Of a stretch of 64,000 nucleotides of DNA, positions 10,091 through 19,640 are shown piece by piece. Location of the stretch: contig NZ_CP036298.1 in assembly GCF_007752135.1 (NCBI RefSeq), positions 3,720,001 to 3,784,000 of the forward strand. The letters are read 5' to 3'. The DNA is from Aureliella helgolandensis (GTDB lineage Bacteria; Planctomycetota; Planctomycetia; Pirellulales; Pirellulaceae). The position numbers and the translations under genes were made by a program. The notes beneath the pieces are model-generated. The model searched no databases and was not told the origin of the DNA. It was given only the letters and a program-made list of their open reading frames with translations. Numbering within the stretch: position 1 is the stretch's first letter; each line of letters begins with the position of its first letter.

Positions 10091-10117
10091 ACGCCCCTTG
10101 AGACATTCAAGGGGCGT
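10091..10117 (+). terminator. Strong 11-bp hairpin terminator
   Basis: ACGCCCCTTGA (10091-10101) pairs perfectly with TCAAGGGGCGT (10107-10117) around a GACAT loop, followed by TTGGCTTT. It begins 37 bp after the stop of the Gfo/Idh/MocA gene. The downstream T-run is weak, but the stem is strong and the stem itself could work for the convergent gene as well. Confidence 0.75.
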
Positions 10118-10164
10118 TTGGCTTTAGTACGAACAGGTTTCCACAATTTCCTAGTTCCGAGTTC

Positions 10165-11553
10165 CTAGGACTCAATCGCTTCGATCACAATGCGATGAGT
10201 TACCGGTTGCATGGCTTGCTGGACTGCTTCTACCAACGGTAGACGGGCTGCTTCGGTTTCCTGCACGGCATGGGGGAAGTTTTCTTTACCCTGTTTACCG
10301 TGGAAGATCTTTTTTACTTGGGTCGTTTCGTAAGCCTGTTTGGCAGCCACCGCCTCATCCACTTGCCGAAACGCTTGGCAAAATGGATTCTGTTCAAAGT
10401 CAGCGGCCAAATTGACTCCCGCAGCGAGTTCCGCTTGGCCATAGACTCGAGAGTTTTCACCCCAAGTGATGCGTGCCTTGGCAGCTTCCAACCCATCGAC
10501 TTGTAAGGTGAACCGATTCAGTTCGGCATCGAAGGGCACCAGCGTCAATCCGGAGCGAATCGAATCATCTCGATCGACTGGTCCCTCGCCGCAGAAAGGG
10601 TAGCGAGAGCTGGTGATCGTCAAGGCATTTCCGCTAAACTCATCGACTGCATGTCCCTCAGAGGCGGTCGCTTGGTTGTTGGTTAGATCGATGTGGAAGT
10701 TGCCGATTTGGCCATCCAGTCCCATCGCATGCAGAAAGCCGTAGGCCATCATGACTTGTCCAGCCCAACCGGGGTGAATGCCGTCCTCGCCAGCCACGTC
10801 GTATTTGTCGTCAGCCGTAGAATACTTTCGATCTGCCAGCACGCTCGCTTGATACATGGGCCAAAAGAGATCGGCAAACCGAACATTGTGTTGCTTGCTG
10901 ACTTGGATGCCAATGTCCCTGAGTGCACAGAGATGGATGTTGTGTTCGTCGAGTGTACCGGCGCGACTCTTAACCCACGTGGCAAGCTTGCCGGCGGGAC
11001 CAGGGGAACCGAGAATGACGCGAGTGCCCGCTTGTTGAAACTTCTGCACAATGGCAGTCAAGTGGTCTTCAAACCATTGTCCGTTCGTGGCATCGTAGGG
11101 GCGGTATCGCGCGTCATTCATGCCGTAGCAAAGCGTCGCTATCGTAGGGTCGAACGTGAGGCAATCGCGATCCATACGACGCAAGAATCCGTCGGTCTTT
11201 TCGCCGCTCCAACCGTACTGGCGCACCGAGATCTCCAGTTGTGGCGCGCAGGCGGCTAAATAGGTTTCAATCAGACGAGAGTACTTTTTCTGCTCGGTGA
11301 TGGAATCACCACAAATTGCCAAACGATCGCCGACCTTCAAATAGAGCGTGCCATCGTGTTGGGGAGCTTTGCGAGGATTGAATTTGTCGAATGCAGGGTC
11401 CGCCGGCTTCGCTTCGTATTCGTAGGGACCGAACGTCACTGCAGTGGAAGCAATCCGTTCCTGGCTCGATGCGGTGCTAAGCAGGCTGGTCCAAGCCATA
11501 CTCAGGCTCAAAGTGAATAATGCCGAACGCTTTAGAAAGGACTTGGATCGCAT
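10165..11553 (-). CDS. Secreted SGNH/GDSL-type hydrolase
   Basis: The 462-residue protein should be an exported esterase or carbohydrate deacetylase-like enzyme. A signal peptide (LFTLSLSMAWTSLLSTASS) is followed by the SGNH blocks: GDSIT at 82-86 with nucleophile S84, the glycine block YGWSGEKT, the asparagine block YGMND, and DGIHPGWAG with the catalytic Asp and His. An additional C-terminal domain of about 170 residues follows the catalytic core. The start at 11551-11553 was chosen because it places the signal peptide at the N-terminus; a longer frame to 11655 adds proline-rich sequence without signal character. No Shine-Dalgarno site is visible. The substrate is unknown. Confidence 0.85.
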   Translation of the reverse strand: MRSKSFLKRSALFTLSLSMAWTSLLSTASSQERIASTAVTFGPYEYEAKPADPAFDKFNPRKAPQHDGTLYLKVGDRLAICGDSITEQKKYSRLIETYLAACAPQLEISVRQYGWSGEKTDGFLRRMDRDCLTFDPTIATLCYGMNDARYRPYDATNGQWFEDHLTAIVQKFQQAGTRVILGSPGPAGKLATWVKSRAGTLDEHNIHLCALRDIGIQVSKQHNVRFADLFWPMYQASVLADRKYSTADDKYDVAGEDGIHPGWAGQVMMAYGFLHAMGLDGQIGNFHIDLTNNQATASEGHAVDEFSGNALTITSSRYPFCGEGPVDRDDSIRSGLTLVPFDAELNRFTLQVDGLEAAKARITWGENSRVYGQAELAAGVNLAADFEQNPFCQAFRQVDEAVAAKQAYETTQVKKIFHGKQGKENFPHAVQETEAARLPLVEAVQQAMQPVTHRIVIEAIES

Positions 11554-11888
11554 AGAAGGTAACTCGTCAGGTGGGGGAAGCGGAGTGGGTGGATGAGCAG
11601 CAAGGCTCAACATATACCGTCGAGGCTTAATGGTCGACAAATGCTCGTCCCTCAAGTCTAAGGTGTTTGGTGGAGCACATGCAATTGGTCAAACGGCACA
11701 ATTTCGGATCTGTCTTGGCGGGCCCCGTCTTCGGGAGGAAGTGCATGAGGGCAGGATCCCGTCGAGGCGATTAGTTTTAGATGGGTTGGACAATTTCGGA
11801 TTGGCACAGTTTTGGTATGATCGCACCTTGAGTGAATCTCACTGGTTGGCTTTGGGGTCATGCGTCGTTCGTCGAGAAGGAGTTGCAG

Positions 11889-12689
11889 GTGTCATTTCGT
11901 AGTTGTGCAATCGCCCTACTGGTCGCTGTTCTTGGGGTACCTACCGGGGCGGCCATGCGCGCCCAGGATAACTCTGCGGAGCAGGACGTAACGTTGCGGG
12001 TGCTGAGTTACAATATTCATCATTGTGAAGGCACGGACGGCGAGCTTTCGGTCAAACGCATTGCAGACATCATTCGCGCATCGAATGCTGACTTGGTCGC
12101 ACTGCAAGAAGTCGATCATACGATGACCCGCAGTGAGCAGGTCGATCAGCTGGCTGAGCTTGCGAAATTGACAGGTTTGGAAGGTCGTTTTGCCAAGGCA
12201 ATTGACATCCAAGGCGGCGAGTATGGACAGGCGGTACTCTCGCGTTTTCCCATTACCGAATTCTCCGTCCATGAGCTGCCTGGTTTGCAAGGTCGAGAAA
12301 CCCGAGTGCTGGGCATTGCTCAAATCGACATTAACGGAAGCCAATTGACGTTCGCCACCACTCATCTTGATCACCAATTGTCCGACGTGCGGCTGAAGCA
12401 GGCGATCGAGATCAACCGTTTAATGCCCAAGACCGATCGGCCAGCCATCATTTGTGGGGACTTCAACGCCGTCCCCACTTCCGCCACCATGCTTGAAATT
12501 CAGAAGCTGTGGACACTGGTTATGGGGGAACAGCCGATAGCCACCATTCCGTCAGGTAAACCAACGCGTCAAATTGACTTTGTAGCGGTCAAGTCTGCCG
12601 AGCGTTTCAAGAGCGTGTCGTTGGAAGCGTTGGACGAGCCGATAGCCTCGGATCATTTGCCTGTCTTAGCGGTGGTCGAGCTTCGTTGA
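11889..12689 (+). CDS. Secreted endonuclease/exonuclease/phosphatase (EEP) family protein
   Basis: A perfect AAGGAG at 11877-11882 lies six bases before a GTG at 11889, so this start is preferred over an ATG at 11832 that lacks such a site. The 266-residue product has a signal peptide followed by the EEP hallmarks YNIHHCEG, LVALQEVD, TTHLDH, CGDFNAVP and SDHLPVLAV, which bind the divalent metal and carry out phosphodiester or phosphomonoester cleavage. Exported members of this family include nucleases, phosphatases and sphingomyelinase-like enzymes; the substrate cannot be chosen from sequence. It is divergent from the SGNH hydrolase gene and has no visible operon partner. Confidence 0.88.
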   Translation: MSFRSCAIALLVAVLGVPTGAAMRAQDNSAEQDVTLRVLSYNIHHCEGTDGELSVKRIADIIRASNADLVALQEVDHTMTRSEQVDQLAELAKLTGLEGRFAKAIDIQGGEYGQAVLSRFPITEFSVHELPGLQGRETRVLGIAQIDINGSQLTFATTHLDHQLSDVRLKQAIEINRLMPKTDRPAIICGDFNAVPTSATMLEIQKLWTLVMGEQPIATIPSGKPTRQIDFVAVKSAERFKSVSLEALDEPIASDHLPVLAVVELR

Positions 12690-13296
12690 AAGACGACCTG
12701 AGCTAGGGCCGTTACGCGGAACTGCTGAAATCACACAATGTCTCTTCGCGGACACTTCTAAGCTGCTCTTCTGGGATGCGGCCAATTTGCCGATTGCGCC
12801 GCGCCCAATCCGTTTTCGTCCTAGTGAATGGGGTCAGCCAGGATTGCGCGTTGGCGGTAGATCTTTAGCGGCTCGTCTGGTTCCGCAAATGTTCGGGGCG
12901 ACCAAGATCGTCCTTGAAAGTCGCCTTCCCAATCTTTGGAGTGGCAGCAGCCACCCCGGTCATGCTGGCGCCGCGGCCTCATATCTGGGGAAGCTGTTCT
13001 TCGAGGAGTCGGCCTGTGTTGCGAGGCTCTTTCGTGGTGAAATGGCGAAGCGTGGCCTACAAGTGTGAGTGCAACCTCCCCAGCTGGAAGCCGGCCCCCC
13101 TTCCATTTGCCGAACCTCTGCACCTCACTAGCGCCGTCCCTAAAGACGTCTTCGCAGGACCGGTTGAGCGGCACTTAGGAAAATTTTGAAATTAGAGGGA
13201 TTTTGCGCGGCGGTATGGAAAACGTTTCGCAACTGTCCTAGTAGGAGCGGTTCGACCACTGATTATCCTTCTCGTCAAATTTTCGGAAACAATACT
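12690..13296. other. Gene-free stretch upstream of cotH-like operon
   Basis: About 600 bp with no protein-like reading frame on either strand. It should contain the promoter of the downstream operon, but no clear promoter elements or repeats were recognised. Confidence 0.45.
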
Positions 13297-15324
13297 ATGC
13301 GCAAAATCTTCAAAGCTTCGCTGCCCTTGCTCGTCTTTACGTTGCCCAGTCTGGCGTGTGCCCAGCCGCCCGGCGGCCCCGGTGGTGAGGAGGTGAAGCT
13401 GGTCGAGCAATTTGACCAGGATCAGAACGGTTGGCTGAATGTTGAGGAGCGAGCGGAAGCTCGGGAGTACCTCAACGAAAATCCAATTGCGCGGGGAGGA
13501 CCGGGAGGCGGCCCCCGGGGACCCGGCGGATTTGGTGGACCTGGTGGCCCTGGAGGACCTGGAGGCCCCGGAGAATTTGGTGGCCCTGGCCGTGGAGGCC
13601 CTGGAGGACGGTTCGGGCCACCGGATGGCGAGCCAGGGTTTGGTGAAGAGGGTTTTCCACCTCCTGGCTTCATTCCGCCAGAGGGTGGGTTTGGTCCTCC
13701 TCCCGGCGCTGGTTTTGGCCCGCCTGGCGGACGCCGAGGTGGTCCTCCTGGCGGCATGGGAGGCAATCGGCCCGAAGCCAAGCCAGGGAAATCCATTGCA
13801 AAGTCTAGTGTGCAGCCCCTGACCGGTGAGCTTTACGATGCGTCGGTGTTGCGAACGGTCTTCATCGATTTTGCTAGTGAAGACTGGGAAGCTGAACTTG
13901 AGCAATTTCATGGGACCGATGTGGATGTGGAAGCCACCATCACCGTGGATGGTAAGGAATATCCGAACTGCGGAATTCACTTTCGTGGGATGTCTTCCTA
14001 CTTCATGGTTCCCACCGGTTACAAGCGGTCGCTCAATGTCTCTATGGATATGGCCGACTCGGAACAAAAGCTGTTGGGCTATCAAACGCTGAATCTGCTC
14101 AATTGCAGTGGTGATGCATCGATGCTCAGCTCGGTCCTCTATTCTCATATCGCACGGAAGTATACGACGGCCCCGAAAGTGAATTTCGTGCGCGTCGTCA
14201 TCAACGGTGAGAACTGGGGGATTTACTCGAATGCTCAACAATTCAACAAGACCCTGCTCAAAGAGAACTACGGCTCGGGCAAAGGCGCTCGCTGGAAGGT
14301 AAGTGGCTCGCCACGAGGCCAGGGAGGCCTGGAGTATTTGGGAGAGGATGTCTCCGAATACGAAAGCCGCTATGAAATGAAGTCAGGTAAGGATGAAGCG
14401 TGGAGCAAGCTCATTCATTTTTGCCGCGTACTCAACGAGACACCAATCGAAGAATTGCCAGTCGCACTGGAGCCGATCTGCGATGTTGACGAATTGCTTT
14501 GGTTCCTAGCGCTCGACAACGCGCTGATCAATAGCGACGGATACTGGATTCGTGCTAGTGACTACAGTCTGTATCTGGACAAAGACGATCGGCTGCATTT
14601 CATCCCGCATGATATGAACGAGGGCTTTCGGCAGGCTGGCGGACCCGGCGGACCCGGCGGACCCGGCGGACGGCGGGGGCCTGGAGGCGGCATGCGTGGC
14701 GGACGACCCGGGGAAGATGAACGAGGTGGTGAACGAGGTGGTGAACGAGGTGGTGAACGAGGACGCGGCGGTCGTGGCGTTGGAGAAGCGGCTCCGCGAG
14801 ATCTGGCCGGAGAACCTCCACGTGGCGGTCCCGGTTTGGGTGCCCCAGGTGGACGAGGCCCTGGATTCGGAGGTCCTGGATTTGGTGGGCCCGGATTTGG
14901 TGGACCCGGAGCTGGTGGTCCTGGAGCAGGGGGGGGATTGGAGCTTGATCCGTTGATCGGACTCGACGATCCGTCCAAGCCACTACGCAGCCGAGTTCTG
15001 GCGGTGGACAGCTACCGTCAGCAGTACTTGCAGAACGTGCGGCAAATTGCAGAGGAGTCGCTGGACTGGAAGGAATTGGCCCCATTCGTCAAGTCTCAAG
15101 TGGCACTGATTCGCAACGAAGTCAAGGCCGACACACGAAAGCTGTCCACGTTCGAAGAGTTCATTTCGCTGAACAGTGAGCGCGACGCAGCGGCCAGTGC
15201 TACGGAGGAATCAACGGGACACGGGCCAGGGCACGGTGCGATGAATCTTCGCGAGTTCGCGGAGGGGCGACGCGCCTACCTGCTCAAAGCGACTGAGGAA
15301 ATAGGCCGCTCTGATGAGGAATAG
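13297..15324 (+). CDS. CotH-like kinase-fold protein with EF-hand and collagen-like PGG repeats
   Basis: The 675-residue exported protein starts with a signal peptide ending at ACAQPP. A single EF-hand-like loop, DQDQNGWLNVEE, lies around residues 42-53. A long Pro/Gly-rich stretch of PGGPGG and FGGPG repeats follows to about residue 165. The CotH domain then runs from LYDASVLRTVFIDF to FIPHDMNEGFR, ending in the acidic metal/ATP-binding segment of the fold. A second Gly-rich insertion with PGG and ERGGERGG repeats (DNA near 14640-14935) precedes a helical C-terminus. CotH proteins are atypical protein kinases known from Bacillus spore coats. VTC and DUF4956 genes follow in the same direction, a recurrent bacterial association whose joint role is not established. 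The ATG at 13297 is chosen because the signal peptide begins there. Confidence 0.85.
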   Translation: MRKIFKASLPLLVFTLPSLACAQPPGGPGGEEVKLVEQFDQDQNGWLNVEERAEAREYLNENPIARGGPGGGPRGPGGFGGPGGPGGPGGPGEFGGPGRGGPGGRFGPPDGEPGFGEEGFPPPGFIPPEGGFGPPPGAGFGPPGGRRGGPPGGMGGNRPEAKPGKSIAKSSVQPLTGELYDASVLRTVFIDFASEDWEAELEQFHGTDVDVEATITVDGKEYPNCGIHFRGMSSYFMVPTGYKRSLNVSMDMADSEQKLLGYQTLNLLNCSGDASMLSSVLYSHIARKYTTAPKVNFVRVVINGENWGIYSNAQQFNKTLLKENYGSGKGARWKVSGSPRGQGGLEYLGEDVSEYESRYEMKSGKDEAWSKLIHFCRVLNETPIEELPVALEPICDVDELLWFLALDNALINSDGYWIRASDYSLYLDKDDRLHFIPHDMNEGFRQAGGPGGPGGPGGRRGPGGGMRGGRPGEDERGGERGGERGGERGRGGRGVGEAAPRDLAGEPPRGGPGLGAPGGRGPGFGGPGFGGPGFGGPGAGGPGAGGGLELDPLIGLDDPSKPLRSRVLAVDSYRQQYLQNVRQIAEESLDWKELAPFVKSQVALIRNEVKADTRKLSTFEEFISLNSERDAAASATEESTGHGPGHGAMNLREFAEGRRAYLLKATEEIGRSDEE

Positions 15325-15383
15325 TCGTCTCGCCTGAGACTTGACTGGTTCCCAACACACCTTCTAGCACAGAGATTTCACCC

Positions 15384-16157
15384 ATGATTGCAAGCATGAT
15401 GCACTCAGCAGACTCCCTCGGACTTACGAGCCTCGCTCAACGCAGGATTGAATTAAAGTACACGGTCGACGCTCGCCTGGCGTCTGAAGTTCAGCAATGG
15501 GCGCGTGAGCATTTGGAAGCTGACGAGCACTGCAGCCCGCAGAGTCTCGACAGCTACGAGGTCAGCACCCTGTATTTCGATTCGCCCGCGTTGGATATTT
15601 ACCATCGGACCCCTCAATCCGATATTTCAAAGCGACGCATTCGCCGGTATGGAGCGGAATCCACTCTGTGGCTGGAAGTTAAATCGAAAAAGCAGAACGT
15701 TGTGAAGAAGCGACGTTCTGCTATCGCGGCCGAACAACTGCAACCGCTTGCGGTAGCAACGCAAGAATCAAGGCTGGAGTCCGAGGGGGAGGAATGGGAC
15801 TGGTTCGCACAACTTCTGATCGAAAAGCAGCTTCAACCGATGGTGCTTGTCCATTACCGCCGGTTTGCGCGTGCAAGGTGCGCCGACGGTGAGAGCCTGC
15901 GATTGACCATCGATACGCATATGCAGGCCAGCACTTGTCGCGAATGGAACGTCCATCACCGTGGGGCCAGCCCAGCTTATGATTTGGGCGATACGCAGAT
16001 ACTGGAACTGAAGTTCAATAACAATATGCCGTTTCTATTCAAGCAACTGCTGCAAGCCTTTCCAATCCTCTCCGCCAATTTTTCAAAGTATCGAACGGCT
16101 GTAGGGAAGTGTGAAATCGCTTCTGCTCCTCTGCTTGGAAGGGACACGGATGCCTGA
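15384..16157 (+). CDS. VTC-domain polyphosphate polymerase-like protein
   Basis: The 257-residue cytoplasmic protein matches the VTC catalytic tunnel fold, which in yeast Vtc4 makes polyphosphate from ATP. Key motifs in order are RRIELKYTVDA, STLYFDSPALDIYH, KRRIRRYG, LWLEVKSKKQNVVKKRR, VHYRRFARA, LRLTIDTH, ILELKFNNNMP and the late FSKY. The basic residues in these motifs line the tunnel and bind the triphosphate. It lies 59 bp after the cotH-like gene and overlaps the DUF4956 gene by 8 bp (ATGCCTGA), so the last two are translationally coupled. Membrane attachment is probably supplied by that partner. Confidence 0.88.
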   Translation: MIASMMHSADSLGLTSLAQRRIELKYTVDARLASEVQQWAREHLEADEHCSPQSLDSYEVSTLYFDSPALDIYHRTPQSDISKRRIRRYGAESTLWLEVKSKKQNVVKKRRSAIAAEQLQPLAVATQESRLESEGEEWDWFAQLLIEKQLQPMVLVHYRRFARARCADGESLRLTIDTHMQASTCREWNVHHRGASPAYDLGDTQILELKFNNNMPFLFKQLLQAFPILSANFSKYRTAVGKCEIASAPLLGRDTDA

Positions 16158-16866
16158 ATGGCTGACAGTCGAAGTGAGTGCGACCAATGTGAGTCTGCCG
16201 ACGCTTGTGCTCCGCTTGACACTGGCTTGGCTCGGTGGGCTGATTGTGGCTGCCATAGCGGTCCGGCATCGCGAGTCGCGCACCGACGCAACTTTGTCCT
16301 TGACTCTCGTGCTGATGTCGATTTTGATCGCCATGGCGACCCAGATTATCGGGGACAACGTCGCCCGAGCCTTCAGTCTGGTCGGCGCTTTGTCGATCGT
16401 GCGATTTCGGACCGCAGTGTCAACGACTCGCGATGTGGCGTTTGTGTTGGCCGCCGTGGTCGTCGGGATGGCCATCGGTGCTGGACAATATACCGTCGCC
16501 GCCCTAGGCTTGCTGATCGTCGGATGCGCAACGCTCATCCCTATGGGAGCCAGAATTCGCGAGGGTGCAGCGCAGGCTTCGAGCAGCCCATCTAAGCAGG
16601 GACGCGGCGGTAGCGGGGCCGCCTCTCCCGCACCCGGCGAAATGGAGTTGCGGCTTCAGGTCGGGCTCCATGGTGATCAGAATTGGACGGAAGAATTGCA
16701 ACGGCGAACGAGCTACTGCGAATTGATCGCCGCCGAAACGACTCGCAAGGGAAGCGCTCTGGAGTTTCTGTATCGCGTGCGATTGCTGGAGAATTCCGAC
16801 GCAGGACAGTTGGTCGCAGCCCTCAATTGCCTGCCTTTGGTCGAATCGGTCGCGCTCAAAGTCTAG
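16150..16866 (+). CDS. DUF4956 membrane protein
   Basis: The 238-residue protein has four hydrophobic segments between about residues 15 and 125, including the conserved motif ARAFSLVGALSIVRFRTAV typical of DUF4956. A Ser/Gly/Ala-rich linker and a cytoplasmic C-terminal domain of about 70 residues follow. Its ATG at 16150 lies inside the end of the VTC gene, so it is translated by coupling. The family commonly neighbours VTC and CotH genes and may anchor or export the polyphosphate product; that role is inference. It ends 68 bp before the convergent CrtI-like gene. Confidence 0.88.
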   Translation: MPEWLTVEVSATNVSLPTLVLRLTLAWLGGLIVAAIAVRHRESRTDATLSLTLVLMSILIAMATQIIGDNVARAFSLVGALSIVRFRTAVSTTRDVAFVLAAVVVGMAIGAGQYTVAALGLLIVGCATLIPMGARIREGAAQASSSPSKQGRGGSGAASPAPGEMELRLQVGLHGDQNWTEELQRRTSYCELIAAETTRKGSALEFLYRVRLLENSDAGQLVAALNCLPLVESVALKV

Positions 16867-16934
16867 AGCGGCCCTTCCACGCGCGGGATGGTTGAATCTC
16901 TCGCGCCACATGAGGCGTGGGATGCCGTCGGTGG

Positions 16935-18449
16935 CTATCGCGAAGCTTCGCCTAAACCGAGCTGGGGGAGCAGCTGGCGACAGGTAATTCGCGAAGATTC
17001 ATAGATAACGGGCAGCCCGCTGCCGGGATGGGTTCCCCCGCCCGTCAGGTACACGTTTTCTAGGTCTTCGAAGCGATTGTGGGGGCGGAGGTGCAGCATT
17101 TGTCGCAGGTTGTGTGCGAGATTGAAGGTGGCACCTCGGTACAATCCAAAGTCCTCCTCCCAGATCTGCGGAGTGATGATGCGTTCGGTAACGATGCGTT
17201 CGCGAACGTCCGACAGCCCCTCGCGTGCGAGTTGATCGAGGGTCAGCTCGCGGAACTTCGCGATGGTAGCCGCGTCCCATTGCACATTCTGATGCATATG
17301 GGGCACCGGGACCAACACGTACAGCCCGCTGTGCCCTGCCGGTGCCAGAGTGTCGTCGGTTACGCTGGCATTCTGAATGTAGAAGCTGGGGGCGTCGGGC
17401 AATTGGAAATCGGTTTCAATCTGCCGTAGATTGCGTCCGTAATCATCTGCAAGGTGGATGGTATGATGCGGTAGATTGTCGTACTGTCCGCGAATCCCGA
17501 GATACAGCATAAACGTGGAGCAAGAGAATTTCTTGCGGCTTATGCGTCGGTCGGTCCAACGCCGCCGGAGCGAGTCAGGAACTAAAGTTTGCATTGCCTG
17601 GGCGAAGTCGGCGTTGATGACGACGGCATCAGCGGGATAGCGGCCCCTATCGGTGATGACCTCGGTTGGTCGGCGTCCGGAGAATTGAAAACCTGTAACC
17701 GCTTCATCCAGTCGAATTTCGACTCCCCGCTCGCGGGCCAATTCTCCCATGCGTTGACTGACTTGACCACAACCACCTCGCGGATGGAACACCCCATGTT
17801 CGTATTCAAGGTACGAGAGGATCGAGAACAGGCTGGGGCACTTGAAGGGAGACATCCCCAGGTACTTCGATTGAAAGGAGAAGGCGATAGCCAGCCGCGG
17901 ATCAACAAAATAGCTTTCGAGTTCGCGGCCCAAGGAACGCCACGGCTTCAAATACCGAGCCGCGTTTAGAAGGTCTTTGGAGAGTAGGTCTCTCCAGCTG
18001 TTGAAGGGAGACTCTAGAATGGGGCGGAAGTACTTGAGCTTTTGACGATTGTCGGTCAGGTAACGCTCAAAGGCTCCTTGATCGGCCGGTGAAATCTTAG
18101 CAATCTGGGCTTCCATGGCTGCGATGTCCGGCGTCGCATCCAATCGCTCCTTGCCACCAAAGCTGATGCGGTACTGCGGATCGAGACGTTGCATGGGGAT
18201 CTCTGCTTCGAGATCAAGCCCGACCGATGCAAAAATTTCTTGCAACACGCGTGGGTAGAGAAAGAAGGTTGGCCCAATATCAAACTTGAACCCAGCCTGG
18301 GTGAAGGTAGCGGTTCTTCCTCCTACCCAGGCTTGTTTCTCTAGAATCGTGACGCGTGTGCCCGCGTGTGCCAACTGCAGAGCAGATGCTAGCCCACCGG
18401 GGCCAGCACCAACGATCACAACATGTGGGGGGGACGGCATCGTCGACAT
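16935..18449 (-). CDS. CrtI/CrtN-type phytoene desaturase-family FAD oxidoreductase
   Basis: The 504-residue protein begins with the dinucleotide-binding motif VVIVGAGPGGLASALQLAHAG and EKQAWVGGRTATF, binding FAD. It ends with the bacterial carotenoid desaturase signature YLTGGGTHPGSGLPVIYESSRIT. The length is right for CrtI (about 490-510). The likely reaction is desaturation or isomerisation of a C30 or C40 polyene at the membrane. Which carotenoid precursor is used cannot be told; in planctomycetes such genes often belong to a C30 squalene-derived route, which is inference here because no other carotenoid gene is in the window. An unrecognised small gene (18572-18919) lies upstream on the same strand. 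Confidence 0.9.
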   Translation of the reverse strand: MSTMPSPPHVVIVGAGPGGLASALQLAHAGTRVTILEKQAWVGGRTATFTQAGFKFDIGPTFFLYPRVLQEIFASVGLDLEAEIPMQRLDPQYRISFGGKERLDATPDIAAMEAQIAKISPADQGAFERYLTDNRQKLKYFRPILESPFNSWRDLLSKDLLNAARYLKPWRSLGRELESYFVDPRLAIAFSFQSKYLGMSPFKCPSLFSILSYLEYEHGVFHPRGGCGQVSQRMGELARERGVEIRLDEAVTGFQFSGRRPTEVITDRGRYPADAVVINADFAQAMQTLVPDSLRRRWTDRRISRKKFSCSTFMLYLGIRGQYDNLPHHTIHLADDYGRNLRQIETDFQLPDAPSFYIQNASVTDDTLAPAGHSGLYVLVPVPHMHQNVQWDAATIAKFRELTLDQLAREGLSDVRERIVTERIITPQIWEEDFGLYRGATFNLAHNLRQMLHLRPHNRFEDLENVYLTGGGTHPGSGLPVIYESSRITCRQLLPQLGLGEASR

Positions 18450-18571
18450 CTACTTCTTGACGGAATGGAACGGCTCAATCAACTGGGCATTCTAACCACC
18501 AAGTCAAGGCCGACCACCTCAAGCCGCATGGACTCCGGTCCCCGAGCTCCCTGGATGAGCTCAACCGAGCT

Positions 18572-18919
18572 CTAGATCTCGACTTCGCTCGTCTCGACTT
18601 GAGGGGCGGAAGTCGCATCCACCGCTTCTGGTGCAGCCGTACGCCGCCGTCGACGCTTGACCTTGGCACTGCTCCACTCCTTGGTTACCGTCTCAAAGAC
18701 TTCAGGAGATTCGTAGCGGACGATGTTCTTGCCTTCGGGCAGCGGTCCGATTAGTCCACGAAACACCGGCATGCCCCGCAACTCTAGATCAGCACTGCTG
18801 TCATCCACTCCGATTTGCGTGTGCATCTGCAACAGTGGGTCGGTGGTTGGGAAATCGCGAATGCGAAACGAACCATCGCTACCACGGGTTACGATGCGAA
18901 ATGTGTCCTTTTTGGGCAT
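18572..18919 (-). CDS. Hypothetical protein with basic KVKRRRRR tail
   Basis: I do not recognise this 115-residue frame. It has a coherent look: an N-terminal beta-rich half (FRIVTRGSDGSFRIRDF), a middle segment with GMPVFRGLIGPLPEGKNIVRYESPEVFE, then a strongly basic stretch KVKRRRRRTAA and an acidic end. There is no signal peptide or membrane segment. It lies 122 bp upstream of the CrtI-like gene on the same strand. The basic tract could bind nucleic acid, but nothing else supports that. It could still be a chance frame in GC-rich DNA. Confidence 0.5.
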   Translation of the reverse strand: MPKKDTFRIVTRGSDGSFRIRDFPTTDPLLQMHTQIGVDDSSADLELRGMPVFRGLIGPLPEGKNIVRYESPEVFETVTKEWSSAKVKRRRRRTAAPEAVDATSAPQVETSEVEI

Positions 18920-19640
18920 GTTTCAATTCACTCCATGGAGTACTAGGGGTTGAACGTTGTCGGCATTCAATTCAAAAACTATTCCTCAACCCTTGGAATG
19001 CAGAAAGTCGCTGCGTCTCCGAGGTCCATTCACGTAACTCATTGACGAAATTTCCATGACCAATCCATGGAGCTGCTAGGCAGCATGGTTCGGACGGCTG
19101 AGTCATCCGCTACTGAAGTGCATCGACGCTCCGCACACTCAAAGTGTTGCGATTCCCAATTGCGCCTTGCGTTAGGTAAGACACGCAGAACGTGCATCAG
19201 TGGCTCCCTTGGAACTACCGGCACAAGTGGTTCTTCAGCTCCATTGCATTGAGAATCTTCGGGGGGGGGCATTTGCTATTTACTAAATGCGCATCAATGC
19301 CCCAGAGCCCTGCGGTTGGTTGCCGATCCGTTGGTTACCGATCAGCGGGGGCCGGCAGTGGCAGGCTCAATTGCAACCCAGTTAGTACAGCCCAGGCAGA
19401 CAGACGTCGAATAGTGATGCTCCGTTTCGTCATGGAGTGGAAACAACTCCAGCAACGCGCAACCGTCGGTTTCAAATTTGATGAAATTCTGTGAGGTCGG
19501 GTCGCTCCTGTTCTAGCGGCCATCCGGGGTGGGAGGTCGCGAATCGTCAACGTCCCACGGCAGGGAGCAAATGGATGTGGTAACCTATTGCTCGATTCCA
19601 TTCCAATCTCTTCCTTTACCTTTAACAGGTGATGAATTCC
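18920..19640. other. Gene-free stretch
   Basis: About 720 bp between the divergent small hypothetical gene and the FAH-family gene. It contains a run of nine or ten G near 19261 and no convincing coding frame, RNA gene or repeat. Confidence 0.45.

Noticed and set aside
12821-13174. 117-codon minus-strand frame upstream of the cotH-like gene
   Set aside because: Arg- and His-rich composition typical of chance frames in GC-rich DNA and no recognisable motif.
13422-13796. Pro/Gly-rich minus-strand frame
   Set aside because: It is the complement of the PGG-coding stretch of the CotH protein and has no independent support.
13192-14241. 349-codon frame on the minus strand opposite the cotH-like gene
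   Set aside because: It is antisense to a gene with signal peptide, EF-hand and CotH motifs, and its own sequence is a low-complexity Arg/Thr/Pro mix caused by the Gly-rich repeats.
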